From Ryuthela nishihirai (Eukaryota; Arthropoda; Arachnida; Araneae; Heptathelidae): a DNA stretch of 64,000 nt. The DNA is taken from positions 73,608,020 to 73,672,019 of the forward strand of contig JAWZYU010000008.1 in the NCBI GenBank assembly GCA_038380435.1. Reading direction: 5' to 3'. The notes under the pieces were generated by a model. That model was given only the letters and a program-made list of their open reading frames with translations. It did not search any database and had not been told where the DNA came from. The position numbers and the translations under genes were made by a program. This document shows, piece after piece, positions 32,957-43,995 of the stretch (position 1 is its first letter; every line of letters starts with the position of its first letter).

Positions 32957-35030
32957 AGGTGGTGAGCGGGTACTCAGTTGGTAACACTCGAGGATCGTAA
33001 TCTGCAGTTCCTAGGTTCGAGTCCCAACTGGGTCAGCGTTGAGATTTATCTCTACAAATCACCGCACTCTGCCCACGGTCAGTAGGGGACACCGATGGGC
33101 TTGGAAAGGCCGCCGTCCGTCGGATGGGACGTTAAGCCGTGGCCCCGTGTCCGGGAGATCCATACCCTGTGCACGCTAAAGAACACGCTGGATGGCCTTG
33201 ACGGGAGGCTACCATCTGTCTCCCAACAGCTGTTCCAGTGGGTCCCCTCCCCCAACCTTCTCTGAGCCTTCGGGGTTCATGTGACCTGGCCATTTAGCCC
33301 ATGGTGTGCAAAAAAGTGCCGTTCAGAGGTAAAAGAACCCAACGTTAAAGAACACGCTGGATGGCCTTGACGGGAGACTACCATCTGTCTCCCAACAGCT
33401 GTTCCAGTGGGTCCCCTCCCCCAGCCTTCTCTGAGCCTTCGGGGTCCATGTGACCTGGCCATTTAGCCCATGGTGTGCAAAAAAGTGCCGTTCAGAGGTA
33501 AAAGAACCCAACGTTAAAGAACACGCTGGATGGCCTTGACGGGAGGCTACCATCTGTCTCCCAACAGCTGTTCCAGTGGGTCCCCTCCCCCAACCTTCTC
33601 TGAGCCTTCGGGGTTCATGTGACCTGGCCATTTAGCCCATGGTGTGCAAAAAAGTGCCGTTCAGAGGTAAAACAACCCAACGTTAAAGAACACGCTGGAT
33701 GGCCTTGACGGGGGCTACCATCTGTCTCCCAACAGCTGTTCCAGTGGGTCCCCTCCCCCAACCTTCTCTGAGCCTTCGGGGTTCATGTGACCTGGCCATT
33801 TAGCCCATGGTGTGCAAAAAAGTGCCGTTCAGAGGTAAAACAACCCAAAGTTAAAGAACACGCTGGATGGCCTTGACGGGAGGCTACCATCTGTCTCCCA
33901 ACAGCTGTTCCAGTGGGTCCCCTCCCCCAACCTTCTCTGAGCCTTCGGGGTTCATGTGACCTGGCCATTTAGCCCATGGTGTGCAAAAAAGTGCCGTTCA
34001 GAGGTAAAACAACCCAAAGTTAAAGAACACGCTGGATGGCCTTGACGGGAGGCTACCATCTGTCTCCCAACAGCTGTTCCAGTGGGTCCCCTCCCCCAAC
34101 CTTCTCTGAGCCTTCGGGGTTCATGTGACCTGGCCATTTAGCCCATGGTGTGCAAAAAAGTGCCGTTCAGAGGTAAAACAACCCAACGTTAAAGAACACG
34201 CTGGATGGCCTTGACGGGGGCTACCATCTGTCTCCCAACAGCTGTTCCAGTGGGTCCCCTCCCCCAACCTTCTCTGAGCCTTCGGGGTTCATGTGACCTG
34301 GCCATTTAGCCCATGGTGTGCAAAAAAGTGCCGTTCAGAGGTAAAACAACCCAAAGTTAAAGAACACGCTGGATGGCCTTGACGGGAGGCTACCATCTGT
34401 CTCCCAACAGCTGTTCCAGTGGGTCCCCTCCCCCAACCTTCTCTGAGCCTTCGGGGTTCATGTGACCTGGCCATTTAGCCCATGGTGTGCAAAAAAGTGC
34501 CGTTCAGAGGTAAAACAACCCAAAGTTAAAGAACACGCTGGATGGCCTTGACGGGAGGCTACCATCTGTCTCCCAACAGCTGTTCCAGTGGGTCCCCTCC
34601 CCCAACCTTCTCTGAGCCTTCGGGGTTCATGTGACCTGGCCATTTAGCCCATGGTGTGCAAAAAAGTGCCGTTCAGAGGTAAAACAACCCAAAGTTAAAG
34701 AACACGCTGGATGGCCTTGACGGGAGGCTACCATCTGTCTCCCAACAGCTGTTCCAGTGGGTCCCCTCCCCCAACCTTCTCTGAGCCTTCGGGGTTCATG
34801 TGACCTGGCCATTTAGCCCATGGTGTGCAAAAAAGTGCCGTTCAGAGGTAAAACAACCCAAAGTTAAAGAACACGCTGGATGGCCTTGACGGGAGGCTAC
34901 CATCTGTCTCCCAACAGCTGTTCCAGTGGGTCCCCTCCCCCAACCTTCTCTGAGCCTTCGGGGTTCATGTGACCTGGCCATTTAGCCCATGGTGTGCAAA
35001 AAAGTGCCGCTCAGAGGTAAAACAACCCAA
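32957..35030 (+). mobile_element. SINE-A with eleven tandem 3' modules
   Basis: One diverged head (GGTTCGAGTCC B box kept) and central block, then eleven copies of the 3' module starting near 33171, 33344, 33513, 33682, 33851, 34019, 34188, 34356, 34525, 34694 and 34863. Unit length is 168-170 bp. Most junctions read CCCAA(C/A)GTTAAAG. This is a small satellite grown from a SINE tail. Minus-strand frames repeat every 169 bp and are artefacts. Confidence 0.95.
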
Positions 35031-35286
35031 CCCTGCCCACGGTCAGTAGGCAACACGATGAGTTTGTATAGGCCGCCATCCATTGGATGAGACGTTAGGC
35101 CGCTGGCCCCGTGTGCACGAGAGCCATACCTAGTGCACATTAAAGAAGACGCTGGATGGCCTTGACCATGTCTCCTAACAGCTGTCCAGTGGTCCCTTCC
35201 CCCCAACTTTCTCTGAACCCTCGGGATCCTTGTGACCTGTCTATTTATTATTTTGTGTGCAAAAAAAAGTGCTGCTCAGAGGTAAT
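35031..35286 (+). mobile_element. SINE-A, old headless copy
   Basis: Diverged central block (CCCTGCCCACGGTCAGTAGG) and tail ending TGCTGCTCAGAGGTAA, directly after the eleven-module array. Confidence 0.75.
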
Positions 35287-35394
35287 CCCATATTCGCCAG
35301 AGGGCGTTTCTAACTGAGTCACAGGTCAGCTGTGATTTCGGCCTCAATGCGCATGTCCTTGTGTGAGTAGGGTCACCAGATGCCAGTGTCCTCA

Positions 35395-36035
35395 ATGGAG
35401 GACAATAAAACAAAAAATGGAGGACAAAGGAGGACAATAAAACAAAAATAGAGGACAAAAGAGGACAATAAAACAAAAAATGGAGGACAAAGGAGGACAA
35501 TAAAACAAAAATAGAGGACAAAAGAGGACAATAAAACAAAAAATGGAGGACGAAGGAGGACAATAAAACAAAAAATGGAGGACAAAAGAGGACAATAAAA
35601 CAAAAAATGGAGGACGAAGGAGGACAATAAAACAAAAAAGGAGGACAAAGGAGGACAATAAAACAAAAATAGAGGACAAAAGAGGACAATAAAACAAAAA
35701 ATGGAGGACAAAGGAGGACAATAAAACAAAAATAGAGGACAAAAGAGGACAATAAAACAAAAAATGGAGGACAAAAGAGGACAATAAAACTAAAATAGAG
35801 GGCAAAAGAGGACAATAAAGCAAAAAATGGAGGACAAGGAGCCAATAAAACAAAAATAGAGGACAAAAGAGGACAATAAAACAAAAAATGGAGGACAAAG
35901 GAGGACAATAAAACAAAAATAGAGGACAAAAGAGGACAATAAAACAAAAAATGGAGGACAAAGGAGGATAATAAAACAAAAATAGAGGACAAAAGAGGAC
36001 AATAAAACAAAAAATGGAGGACAAAGGAGGATATG
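35395..36035. repeat. 31/32-bp minisatellite (63-bp dimer), about 20 units
   Basis: Units GAGGACAATAAAACAAAAA alternate between a TGGAGGACAAAG and a TAGAGGACAAAA ending. It lies just inside GGGTCACC..GTCCTC, which resembles the opposite-facing GAGGACGTATGTAACCC near 39.19 kb. Confidence 0.93.
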
Positions 36036-36527
36036 CTTTCAATTGGCGAAATAAAATAAGTTTTTTTCCCTACTATGTTTTATTTCAAGTACCGACTAAG
36101 TTGAGTCAGCAAAAAAATTGATTATTTTTATTCCTACTTGATAAGCAATCAAGAGTTATGTGGCAAGCGGCATAATGTTAGTAATTATCTGCTGCTGCAC
36201 AACGTCAACTTTCTGTTTCTATGAACTTTGACTGAGGTATTGGTCAGCAGAGACTTCGGTCTTGGAAGGGTTACGCTCTTTTATGAGAAGACCAATACAA
36301 ACTAAGAGTTGTCCTTAATGCCTTCGCTGTCTTTGAGGTTGCAAAAACTTCTTCAACTTTTATAGCTCCATCTATCTGTGGGCGGAAGCAAAACTTTTGA
36401 CAGTTTGCTAACGCTCATACTTTTCCACTCTGGCATGCAAATGCACATATTGAGATGACAGGAAATACAATGATGGAAATTGAAAAAAAAAACGCCATTA
36501 ACATTTCAAGCCTAATCTACTGTATGA
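36036..36527. other. spacer, no gene called
   Basis: Mixed composition, no long frame. It may be internal sequence of a transposon bounded by the GAGGAC-type ends at 35.37 and 39.20 kb. Confidence 0.35.
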
Positions 36528-36541
36528 GATTTATTTAGTAG

Positions 36542-37008
36542 GATGGGTTGGTTGTTTTCCCTCTGAGCGGTACTTTTTTCTTTTTTGCACACCATGGGCT
36601 AAATGACCAGGTCACATGGACCCCGAAGGCTCAGAGAAGGTTGGGGGAGGGGACCCACTGGAACAGCTGTTGGGAGACAGATGGTAGTCTCCCGTCAAGG
36701 CCATCCAGCGTGTTCTTTAACGTTGGGTTGTTTTACCTTTGAGCGGCACTTTTTTGCACACCATGGGCTAAATGGCCAGGTCACATGGACCCCGAAGGCT
36801 CAGAGAAGGTTGGGGGAGGGGGACCCACTGGAACAGCTGTTGGGAGACAGATGGTAGCCTCTCGTCAAGGCCATCCAGCGTGTTCTTTAACGTGCACAGG
36901 GTATGGCTCTCCCGCACACGGGGCCACGGCTTAACGTCCCAGCCGACGGACGGCGGTCTTTCCGAGCTCATCAGTGTCCCCTACTGACCGTCGGGCAGGG
37001 CCGGAAGT
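36542..37008 (-). mobile_element. SINE-A, 5'-truncated, two 3' modules
   Basis: Antisense pair of modules plus part of the central block, no head. Perfect 14-bp TSD GATTTATTTAGTAG at 36528-36541 and 37009-37022. Confidence 0.94.
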
Positions 37009-37119
37009 GATTTATTTAGTAGAAACAACTTGTTGAGAAAGAGCAGTGATCACACGTGGGAAGTGATTCAATGTTTATTTTGACTTTTAATGACTCTTAC
37101 ATTTTACCGAAGGCACGTT

Positions 37120-38113
37120 TTAATAAGGTGTTGAACCTCCTCGAGCAGCAATACAAGCTTCTACTCTGGCATGCAATCGGTCGTACAAATGCTGGGTATC
37201 ACTCTGGAGGATACCATTCCATGCGCTTTCAACTTGGACGCGTAATTCAGCGATGGTCGTTGCCTGCCGCGATGCACGGATGAGTCTTTGTTCCATCCTG
37301 TCCCACACATGCTCGATTGGTGACAGGTCCGGAGTTGGTGTACTGCCTGAAGAGCATGTTGAGTTGCCCGGGCAGAGTGTGGGCGGGCGTTATCTTGCTG
37401 GAACATCGCATTTGGGATTACACTCAAATATGGCAGGACGACCGGATGTACGATGCCCCTGGCGTACGTATTGCTTGCTATTCGGTGTACCCCGTACAAA
37501 CACCAGACACGTACGAGAGCGATAGCTAATCGCTCCCCACACCATGATGCCCGACATGGTCCCTGTGGGTTGCTGGTGGGTGCACGATGGAAGAAGACAC
37601 TCACCTTGTCACCTTCGGATGCGTTAAAGACCATCAGACGCTCCTAAGCAGAATCAGCTTTCATCACTGAAGACCACAGACTGCCATTCTTCCCTCCAAT
37701 GAACTCGTTCTTGGCACCACTGCAAACATGATCGACAGTGACGAGGTGACAGTGATAACCGTGACAGTGACACATGTGCCCGTAGTCCTGCTTCCAAAAG
37801 ACTATTGCGTATCGTTCTTGTAGACACCCTTGGTACGACAGAGGATTGAATTTGTGACGCTGTAGCCATCAGCTCTGCCACCGCCGTCCTCATGATACGC
37901 CGATCTTCTCGTAAGAATCCCCAGAACCACGTCTGCGAGTGTGTGAATACTCTTCTGACCACCGACGCCACCATCGTACCACTGCCGATACCTCTCGTCC
38001 AATGCCAACGTGCTTCCGAAAGACCAACTTGCTTCCCAAAGACCCACTATATGACCTCGCTCAAACTCCGCTAACTGAACAAATGTTGCGCCCCAGTGTT
38101 GTCCAGGCATGGT
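37120..38113 (-). pseudogene. Tc1-type transposase pseudogene
   Basis: Read on minus, broken frames give in order: an N-terminal helix-turn-helix-like segment (EFERGHIVGLWEASWS, from 38113), a segment ending QWCQERVHW..VVFSDES with the first catalytic Asp (about 37660), the FQQDNARPHSA word with the second Asp (about 37500) and, in another frame, SPIEHVWDRMEQRL with the catalytic Glu (about 37310), then an RVEACIAARGG end and stop at 37120. All three DDE residues are visible, but at least two frameshifts and internal stops separate them, so it is dead. The family moves DNA by cut and paste at TA sites; terminal inverted repeats could not be placed with confidence. A SINE-A lies next to its N-terminal end. 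Confidence 0.88.
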
Positions 38114-38183
38114 AGCTTCTTCAAAGAGCACTGAACAACACGACTCAAGACGAATAACTTCTTTCTTCACGCCCTAGTCCTGG

Positions 38184-38731
38184 GGCGGGGGTGGCTCAGT
38201 CGGTAGCGCGCCAGGCATCTGTAGTTCCCAGGTTCGAGTCCCAGCTGGGTCAGCGTTGAGATTCATCTCTGCAAAATTCTCTGCCCTGCCCACGGTCAGT
38301 AGGGGACACTGATGGGCTTGGAAAGGCCGCCGTCCGTCGGATGGGACGTTAAGCCGTGGCCCCGTGTGCGGGAGAGCCATACCCTGTGCACGTTAAAGAA
38401 CACGCTGGATGGCCTTGACGGGAGGCTACCATCTGTCTCCCAACAGCTGTTCCAGTGGGTCCCACTCCCCCAACCTTCTCTGAGCCTTCGGGGTCCATGT
38501 GACCTGGCCATTTAGCCCATAGTGTGCAAAAAATTGCCGCTCAGAGGTAAAACAACCCAACGTTAAAGAACACGCTGGATGGCCTTGACGGGAGGCTACC
38601 ATCTGTCTCCCAACAGCTGTTCCAGTGGGTCCCCCTCCCCCAACCTTCTCTGAGCCTTCGGGTCCATGTGACCTGGCCATTTAGCCCATGGTGTGAAAAA
38701 AAGTGCCGCTCAGAGGTAAAACAACCCAACC
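38184..38731 (+). mobile_element. SINE-A with two 3' modules
   Basis: Head (anticodon region shortened) plus two modules joined near 38560. Perfect 14-bp TSD CACGCCCTAGTCCT at 38170-38183 and 38732-38745, proving one insertion event for the two-module form. Confidence 0.96.
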
Positions 38732-38745
38732 CACGCCCTAGTCCT

Positions 38746-39390
38746 TAAATACGCGCTGCGTACATTTCCATGTTGTCGTCCTCAGTGACGTCATTATTTC
38801 ATCCAATGACTTTCAATCTTGAATCACGGTTTCTGCTGCCCTTAACTATTAACATATTACAATATAATGTTCCTAATGGAATTCCTTTTGGGTGTTTTTT
38901 TTTCAATTTTCGCCAGTGTTGTAACTTTTATAACATTGACCGAGTTAATTTCGCATTCACGATTTGCATTTACAGTAAATTAGTTCACGGTTAAATTAAA
39001 GTAAATGATATTACAGTTATGGGTTCAAGAAATTTAGAAAAGGAAATTTAAAAAAAGAGTGCTTTAATTTTAGTTTGAAACATGTTTTGAATTAATTAAA
39101 AAAGGAGGATATTTCATGCTTTTTCAAAATTCTGGGAGGACACGAGATGAAAAAGGAGGACATTCCTCCTTTTGGAGGACGTATGTAACCCTATAGTGTA
39201 TGAAGAGACCTAGATAAACTAAGAATAGTTTCTAGGTTTCTTTTCCGTCCTACGTGTAACAAAAAAATAAATTTTAATTTGAACATTTTAATATCATAGA
39301 TTTTAAAAAATAAGCCCCATACGACCTTAGTTTTTTTTGTGTATTCCCTATATGTAATAATTGAATGGCTCTTTTTTCTTTTAAAATGAT
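38746..39390. other. AT-rich spacer; GAGGAC-type repeat end at right
   Basis: No gene. 39100-39197 carries GGAGGAC words and ends GAGGACGTATGTAACCCTAT, which mirrors the TAGGGTCACC near 35.37 kb and may be the other end of the same transposon. Confidence 0.4.
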
Positions 39391-39409
39391 ATTACTCAAG
39401 AATTTTCAT

Positions 39410-39458
39410 TGCATTTCCGGGGGGTAGGTGAAGCATAAAAGGTTGAGAACCACTGATA
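39410..39458. mobile_element. possible hAT terminal fragment
   Basis: Ends AAAAGGTTGAGAACCACTG, the reverse complement of the CAGTGGTTCTCAACC terminus common in hAT elements. Only this end is present. Confidence 0.5.
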
Positions 39459-39470
39459 TATATGTTTTGG

Positions 39471-39860
39471 GGCGGGGGTGGCTCAGTCGGTAGCGCGCCA
39501 GGCTCGTAATCTGTAGTTCCCAGGTTCGAGTCCCAGCTGAGTCAGCGTTGAGATTTATCTCCGTAAAATTCCCCGCCTTCCCCACGGTCAGTAGGGGACA
39601 CCGATGGGCTTGGAAAGGCCGCCGTCCGTCGGATGGGACGTTAAGCCGTGGCACCGTGTGCGGGAGAGCAATACCCTGTGCACGTTAAAGAACACGCTGG
39701 ATGGCCTTGACGGGAGGCTACCATCTGTCTCCCAACCGCTGTTCCAGTGGGTCCCCTCCCCCAACCTTCTCTGAGCCTTCGGGGTCCATGTGACCTGGCC
39801 ATTTAGCCCATGGTGTGCAAAAAAGTGCCGCTCAGAGGTAAAACAACCCAACCCAACCCA
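39471..39860 (+). mobile_element. SINE-A, full length
   Basis: Complete consensus-like copy with tail CCCAACCCAACCC. CAAGAATTTTCATT occurs at 39397-39410 and again just after the tail, but the left copy is ~60 bp away from the head, so the TSD is uncertain. Confidence 0.9.
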
Positions 39861-39964
39861 AGAATTTTCATTTTTTATACTACTTTTAATAATTTTCGTT
39901 CAAAATGATATTAAGATATAAATTTTGTCATGAAACGATTTTAATTATTTTTTAAGTTTGTAAT

Positions 39965-40372
39965 TGTCTATCGGTGGGGGAACAGGTCTTTGCCCCATGC
40001 CTGCGATCAGGGGCTGTTTGATATTGTTGGCCCTACCTATCTCAATAAACCTAATTTCTTTAAAAATCCTACTAATCATTTTCTCTCTGCAGGAACGTGA
40101 GGTTGTTATATAGAGATTATTCTCTTGATGTCCTCACGTAGGAATTCCAGCGTTATAACCTAGATATTCTAGGCTTGCAAGAGACCAGATGGACAGGTAA
40201 AGGTGAGATACTTAAAAATAACTTTAAATTTCTCTTTTCAGAGAGGGAGGATGGAAAGTATCACCAAGGTGTAGGTTTGCTTCTCGGCAGACATGCCAGC
40301 GATGCTCTTCCAGGATATGACTGAATTAATAAAAGATTTCTTACAGCAAAATTTAAAACAAAATTTAAAGAC
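39965..40372 (+). pseudogene. LINE 5' region, start of AP-endonuclease domain
   Basis: DNA-level match to 2610-2920, including AACAGGTCTTTGCCCCATGC and the CTAGATATTCTAGGCTTGC stretch that encodes LDILGLQETRWTG. LQET carries the metal-binding Glu of AP-type endonucleases. A deletion inside GTWNVR and later stops break the frame. Confidence 0.7.
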
Positions 40373-40873
40373 TTGAATGCCATCTGTTGTTATGCTCCCA
40401 TAGAGGACTCTGATGAGAACGAAAAGGATACGTTTTACAGCCAGTTTCAGGATATTTTGAATTCTGTGAAGAAAGGAGATATTTCTCTTGGGCTAGGTGA
40501 CTTCAATGCTAAAGTTGGTACTGACTCTGACCTTTGGGGAGGAGGTTTAGGTCCCTCTGGCATTGGTAGTTCCAACAGCAATGGAGAACGTCTCCTACAG
40601 GTAAGTAAACTTAATAGTTTGCGAATAACTAACACATACTACAAGCATCGGGACATTTATAAATATACATGGGTTTCACCTGATGGGTTGCACAGGAATA
40701 TGATAGATTGTATTTTAATTAACAGCAAATGGGCTAGTTCAGTTAGGAATACCAGATCATACAAAGAAGCCGAAATTGGGTGTGACCATTACCTGGTGAA
40801 AAGTATTTTGCAACTGAAGTTTAAGAAATGTTGTGCTAAGGTCAAGAAAATTTCTTTTAACAGTAAGGTCTGA
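40373..40873 (+). pseudogene. LINE AP-endonuclease domain, C-terminal two thirds
   Basis: An open 166-codon stretch encodes, in order, AICCYAPIED, GLGDFNAKVG (catalytic Asp and Asn of AP-type endonucleases, about residue 42-48), NGERLL, an ITNTYYKH segment, YTWVSPDG with RNMIDCILI (second conserved Asp, about residue 110), and IGCDHYLV in place of the usual SDH (the Ser is replaced by Cys). This order is that of RTE-like non-LTR retrotransposons; the enzyme nicks target DNA to prime reverse transcription. The frame begins after stops that separate it from the domain's N-terminus at about 40100-40320 and ends at a stop before the linker, so the copy is inactive. The listed start is not an ATG-supported gene start. 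Confidence 0.8.
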
Positions 40874-41410
40874 AAGATCCACTTGTGTGCCAAAATATAC
40901 TATAATAGGCTACTTAGTCATTATGACAGTCATGGTTCACTTATTGCTGAAGTTGAGAAAGAATGGGATCAGTTTAAACAGGCTTTTCTTGAAACCAACA
41001 GTACTCTTTTGGGTAAAAGGGAACAAAGGAAATAAAATTATTTGAGTGATAAGGCTATGGAACTTATTTCTGAAAGAAGAAAGTGTAGGATTAATATGAA
41101 TCAACAACCTACTAGTCCTAACAGAAGGCATTGCAACGAGCTTAATAAACGTGTAAAGGATCAGTTAACAGCTGATAAGAATCTTGGGTATGATAGCTTG
41201 ACTGATAAAGCAGAGGAAACAGTTTCACAGCACAACAGCAGGGGATTGTACCAGATTGTTAATATCGTGTATGGCGGGCTGTGTGAAGATTTTGGTTGCA
41301 TGTATGTAATAATTTCTAATACGAAGAATAAAATGATTAGTGGTACGCATTTCCCTATATATCTGACTAGAAATAAATCAGTGCCTTCCAGTAGTGCACT
41401 CAGGATTTAA
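40874..41410 (+). pseudogene. LINE linker between endonuclease and RT, broken
   Basis: Frames carry words such as EVEKEWDQFKQAFLE, then after a stop KAMELISERRKCR, and a basic segment, typical of the region between the endonuclease and RT of RTE-like elements. Stops and frameshifts throughout. RT itself is not present here. Confidence 0.6.
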
Positions 41411-41456
41411 TCTTGGGGGGGAAGCCGAGAGGCCCGCTGGTCTGGCTCGGGCAACC

Positions 41457-41489
41457 GAAGTAGTGCTCGGGCGGACCGAGCACTACTTC
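41457..41489. repeat. 14-bp perfect hairpin, 5-nt loop
   Basis: GAAGTAGTGCTCGG and its exact reverse complement flank GCGGA. Confidence 0.85.
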
Positions 41490-41504
41490 ATTTGCCTTGT
41501 GTTC

Positions 41505-41575
41505 ACAGCGGCCGTGATTCCCGAGAGCTATAGGACAAGCAGCTGCTTGAGGGGGTATTTATTTTTTATTTATAG
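41505..41575 (+). mobile_element. SINE-B 3' fragment
   Basis: Ends ACAAGCAGCTGCTTGAGGGGG plus TATTTATTTTTT. Only the last third is recognisable. Confidence 0.6.
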
Positions 41576-41857
41576 GGTATTCCCACCTTATGTGACCGTT
41601 AATTCATAAGCAGTATAGAAATAGAAGACACGACACAATTTAAGTATAAAAAATGAATTTTAATTGGGAAAAGATTTTTGGAAAATTTTCCAGTGTTTTT
41701 TTTTTGTTTTTCTTTGGGAGCTGCCAGGGTCCCTTGGCTCACCCCTCTGGGTGCGCCACTGGTGCCTTTGGCACCTATTGATTTCTACACCGTCACTCCG
41801 ACCTCTATTTGACCTTGATGGCGACACCGGATTAAAACATTTTTCTTATATCTGCGG

Positions 41858-42127
41858 GGTCAGTAGGGGACACCGATGGTCTTGGAAAGGCCACCGTCCG
41901 TTGGATGGGACGTTAAGCCGTGGCCCCGTGTGCGGGAGAGCCATACCCTGTGCACGTTAAAGAACACGCTGGATGGCCTTGACGGGAGGCTGCCATCTGT
42001 CTCCCAACAGCTGTTCCAGTGGGTCCCTGCCCAACCTTCTCTGAGCCTTCGGAGTCCATGTGACCTGGTCATTTAGCCCATGGTGTGCAAAAAAGTGCCG
42101 CTCAGAGGTAACAACAACCAACAACAA
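41858..42127 (+). mobile_element. SINE-A, 5'-truncated
   Basis: Starts inside the central block (GTCAGTAGGGGACACCGATG) and ends in a degenerate CAACAACC tail. Perfect 13-bp TSD CTTATATCTGCGG at 41845-41857 and 42128-42140. Confidence 0.93.
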
Positions 42128-42140
42128 CTTATATCTGCGG

Positions 42141-42915
42141 CCTTAATAGCCCTATTCGCCAATTTTTATCTCTCTAACCGATAGGACTAAATTTGTTCTC
42201 GAAGGACTCCGGATCCAAAATTCCGTGACGTTTTTGAAATCTACACCCCAAAAACACCCCCAGACACCAATTTTCAGGTTTCTGGCAGTCGTAGATCAAG
42301 GTTTGACCTGTACCTGACCTCCATTTCACCCTCAAGGACGTGTCAGAGGGCAAATTTCGGATTTTTTTCCGAGATCTCAAAGATCATGGGCCCATGACCT
42401 CTTTCATCTCAATTGTCCCATTAGGGAATGAAGAAACTAAACCAGCATATGCTGGAGCCCAGAGGGCTAAGAAGAAAAATTTATAATTTCGGGAAAAAAA
42501 AATTAAATAAGCAGTGTTAGAAAGAAAGTGCGACATCGGACGTCTCGGTAAGCTATCTGAATAGGTAAAGGAAGAAAGGAGGAAAGAAATAAAATGAGAT
42601 AGGGGGGGGAAACGGGAAATGGAAAAAAAAGTGAGATGGGGGGGGTCAATAGAAGGGGAAAAACAGTAAAGCAGAAAACATAAAATAGGAAAGTTAAAAA
42701 AAACGTAAGCAAAATACCACCACACAAAACAGGCTCAATGAGATTCGTTTTCTCCATACATAACCTTTTCAACCAAGGGCAGGCCTCCATCTTCAAAGAG
42801 TGGTAGTAGCGCTGCAAATTGCTCCACTGCAAACTTAAGTTGCATGTGGGCATATTTCTCATTGACGCACATTTCGCTTCTCTTGTCTTAATAATCATAC
42901 GCTCGTGTAGAATGG
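42141..42915. other. spacer, no gene called
   Basis: Low-complexity A/G-rich sequence at 42470-42690. Minus frames with phenylalanine-rich translation are composition artefacts. Confidence 0.4.
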
Positions 42916-42929
42916 CTCATATTTGGTAG

Positions 42930-43310
42930 GGTTGGGTTGTTTTACCTCTGAGCGGCACTTTTTTGCACACCATGGGCTAAATGGCCAGGTCACATGGACC
43001 CCGAAGGCTCAGAGAAGGTTGGCGGAGGGGACCCACTGGAACAGCTGTTGGGAGACAGATGGTAGCCTCCCGTCAAGGCCATCCAGCGTGTTCTTTAACG
43101 TGCACAGGGTATGGCTCTCCCGCACACGGGACCACGGCTTAATGTCCCATCCGACGGACGGCGGCCTTTCCAACCCCATCGGTGTCCCCTACTGACCGTG
43201 GGCAGGGCGGGAATTTTGCGGAGATAAATCTCAACGCTGACCCAGCTGGGACTCGAACCTGGGAACTACAGATTACGAGCCCGGCGCGCTACCGACTGAG
43301 CCACCCCGCC
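42930..43310 (-). mobile_element. SINE-A, full length
   Basis: Complete antisense copy with 14-bp TSD CTCATATTTGGTAG at 42916-42929 and 43311-43324. Confidence 0.95.
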
Positions 43311-43443
43311 CTCATATTTGGTAGGAATTTGCTCCCTATTCGTAAGGGTTTTGGTCAGTGTCATGATGTGCTCAGGGATTTCTTCCGTCTTAGAGTTCTT
43401 GTTCTCAGCAAGGAAAAATTAGAATTTTCGTATCGTTGGTGTG

Positions 43444-43810
43444 GGTTGGGTTTTTTTACCACTGAGCGGCACTTTTTTTGCACACCATGGGCTAAATGGC
43501 CAGGTCACATGGACCCCGAAGGCTCAGAGAAGGTTGGGGGAGGGGACCCACTGGAACAGCTGTTGGGAGACAGATGGTAGCCTCCCGTCAAGGCCATCCA
43601 GCGTGTTCTTTAACGTGCACAGGGTATGGCTCTCACGCACACGGGGCCACGGCTTAACGTCCCATCCGACGGACGGCGGCCTTTCCAAGCCCATCGGTGT
43701 CCCCTACTAACTGTGGGCAGGGCGGGGAATTTTACGGAGATAAATCTCAACGCTGACCCAGCTCGGACTCGAACCTGGGAACTACAGATTACTGAGCCAT
43801 CCCCGCCCCT
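43444..43810 (-). mobile_element. SINE-A, head partly deleted
   Basis: Antisense copy with a deletion between the B box and the A box. TSD TCGTTGGTGTG / TCGTTGATGTG at 43433-43443 and 43811-43821, one mismatch. Confidence 0.9.
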
Positions 43811-43995
43811 TCGTTGATGTGATTTGCATTTTGACAAGTACCAGGAGACGCTGCGAAAGTCAACTTTTCCTCTTGTTGCTGCTGATACTGATTTTTGTTT
43901 TGTCCATCAAACTAAAATTAATTATATTATTAGGCACATTACATTTTCCTCTCATCATACCGAGTGGAATGGAACCTCAATTTCCCGAAAACTGA

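Noticed and set aside
35276..36042. Hydrophobic minus-strand frames up to 244 codons
   Set aside because: They are readings of the 31/32-bp minisatellite. The 63-bp dimer keeps several frames open, and the apparent membrane segments are an artefact of its base composition.
42384..42725. Phenylalanine-rich minus-strand frame resembling a membrane protein
   Set aside because: It is translation of an A/G-rich low-complexity stretch, with no conserved motif and no start context.
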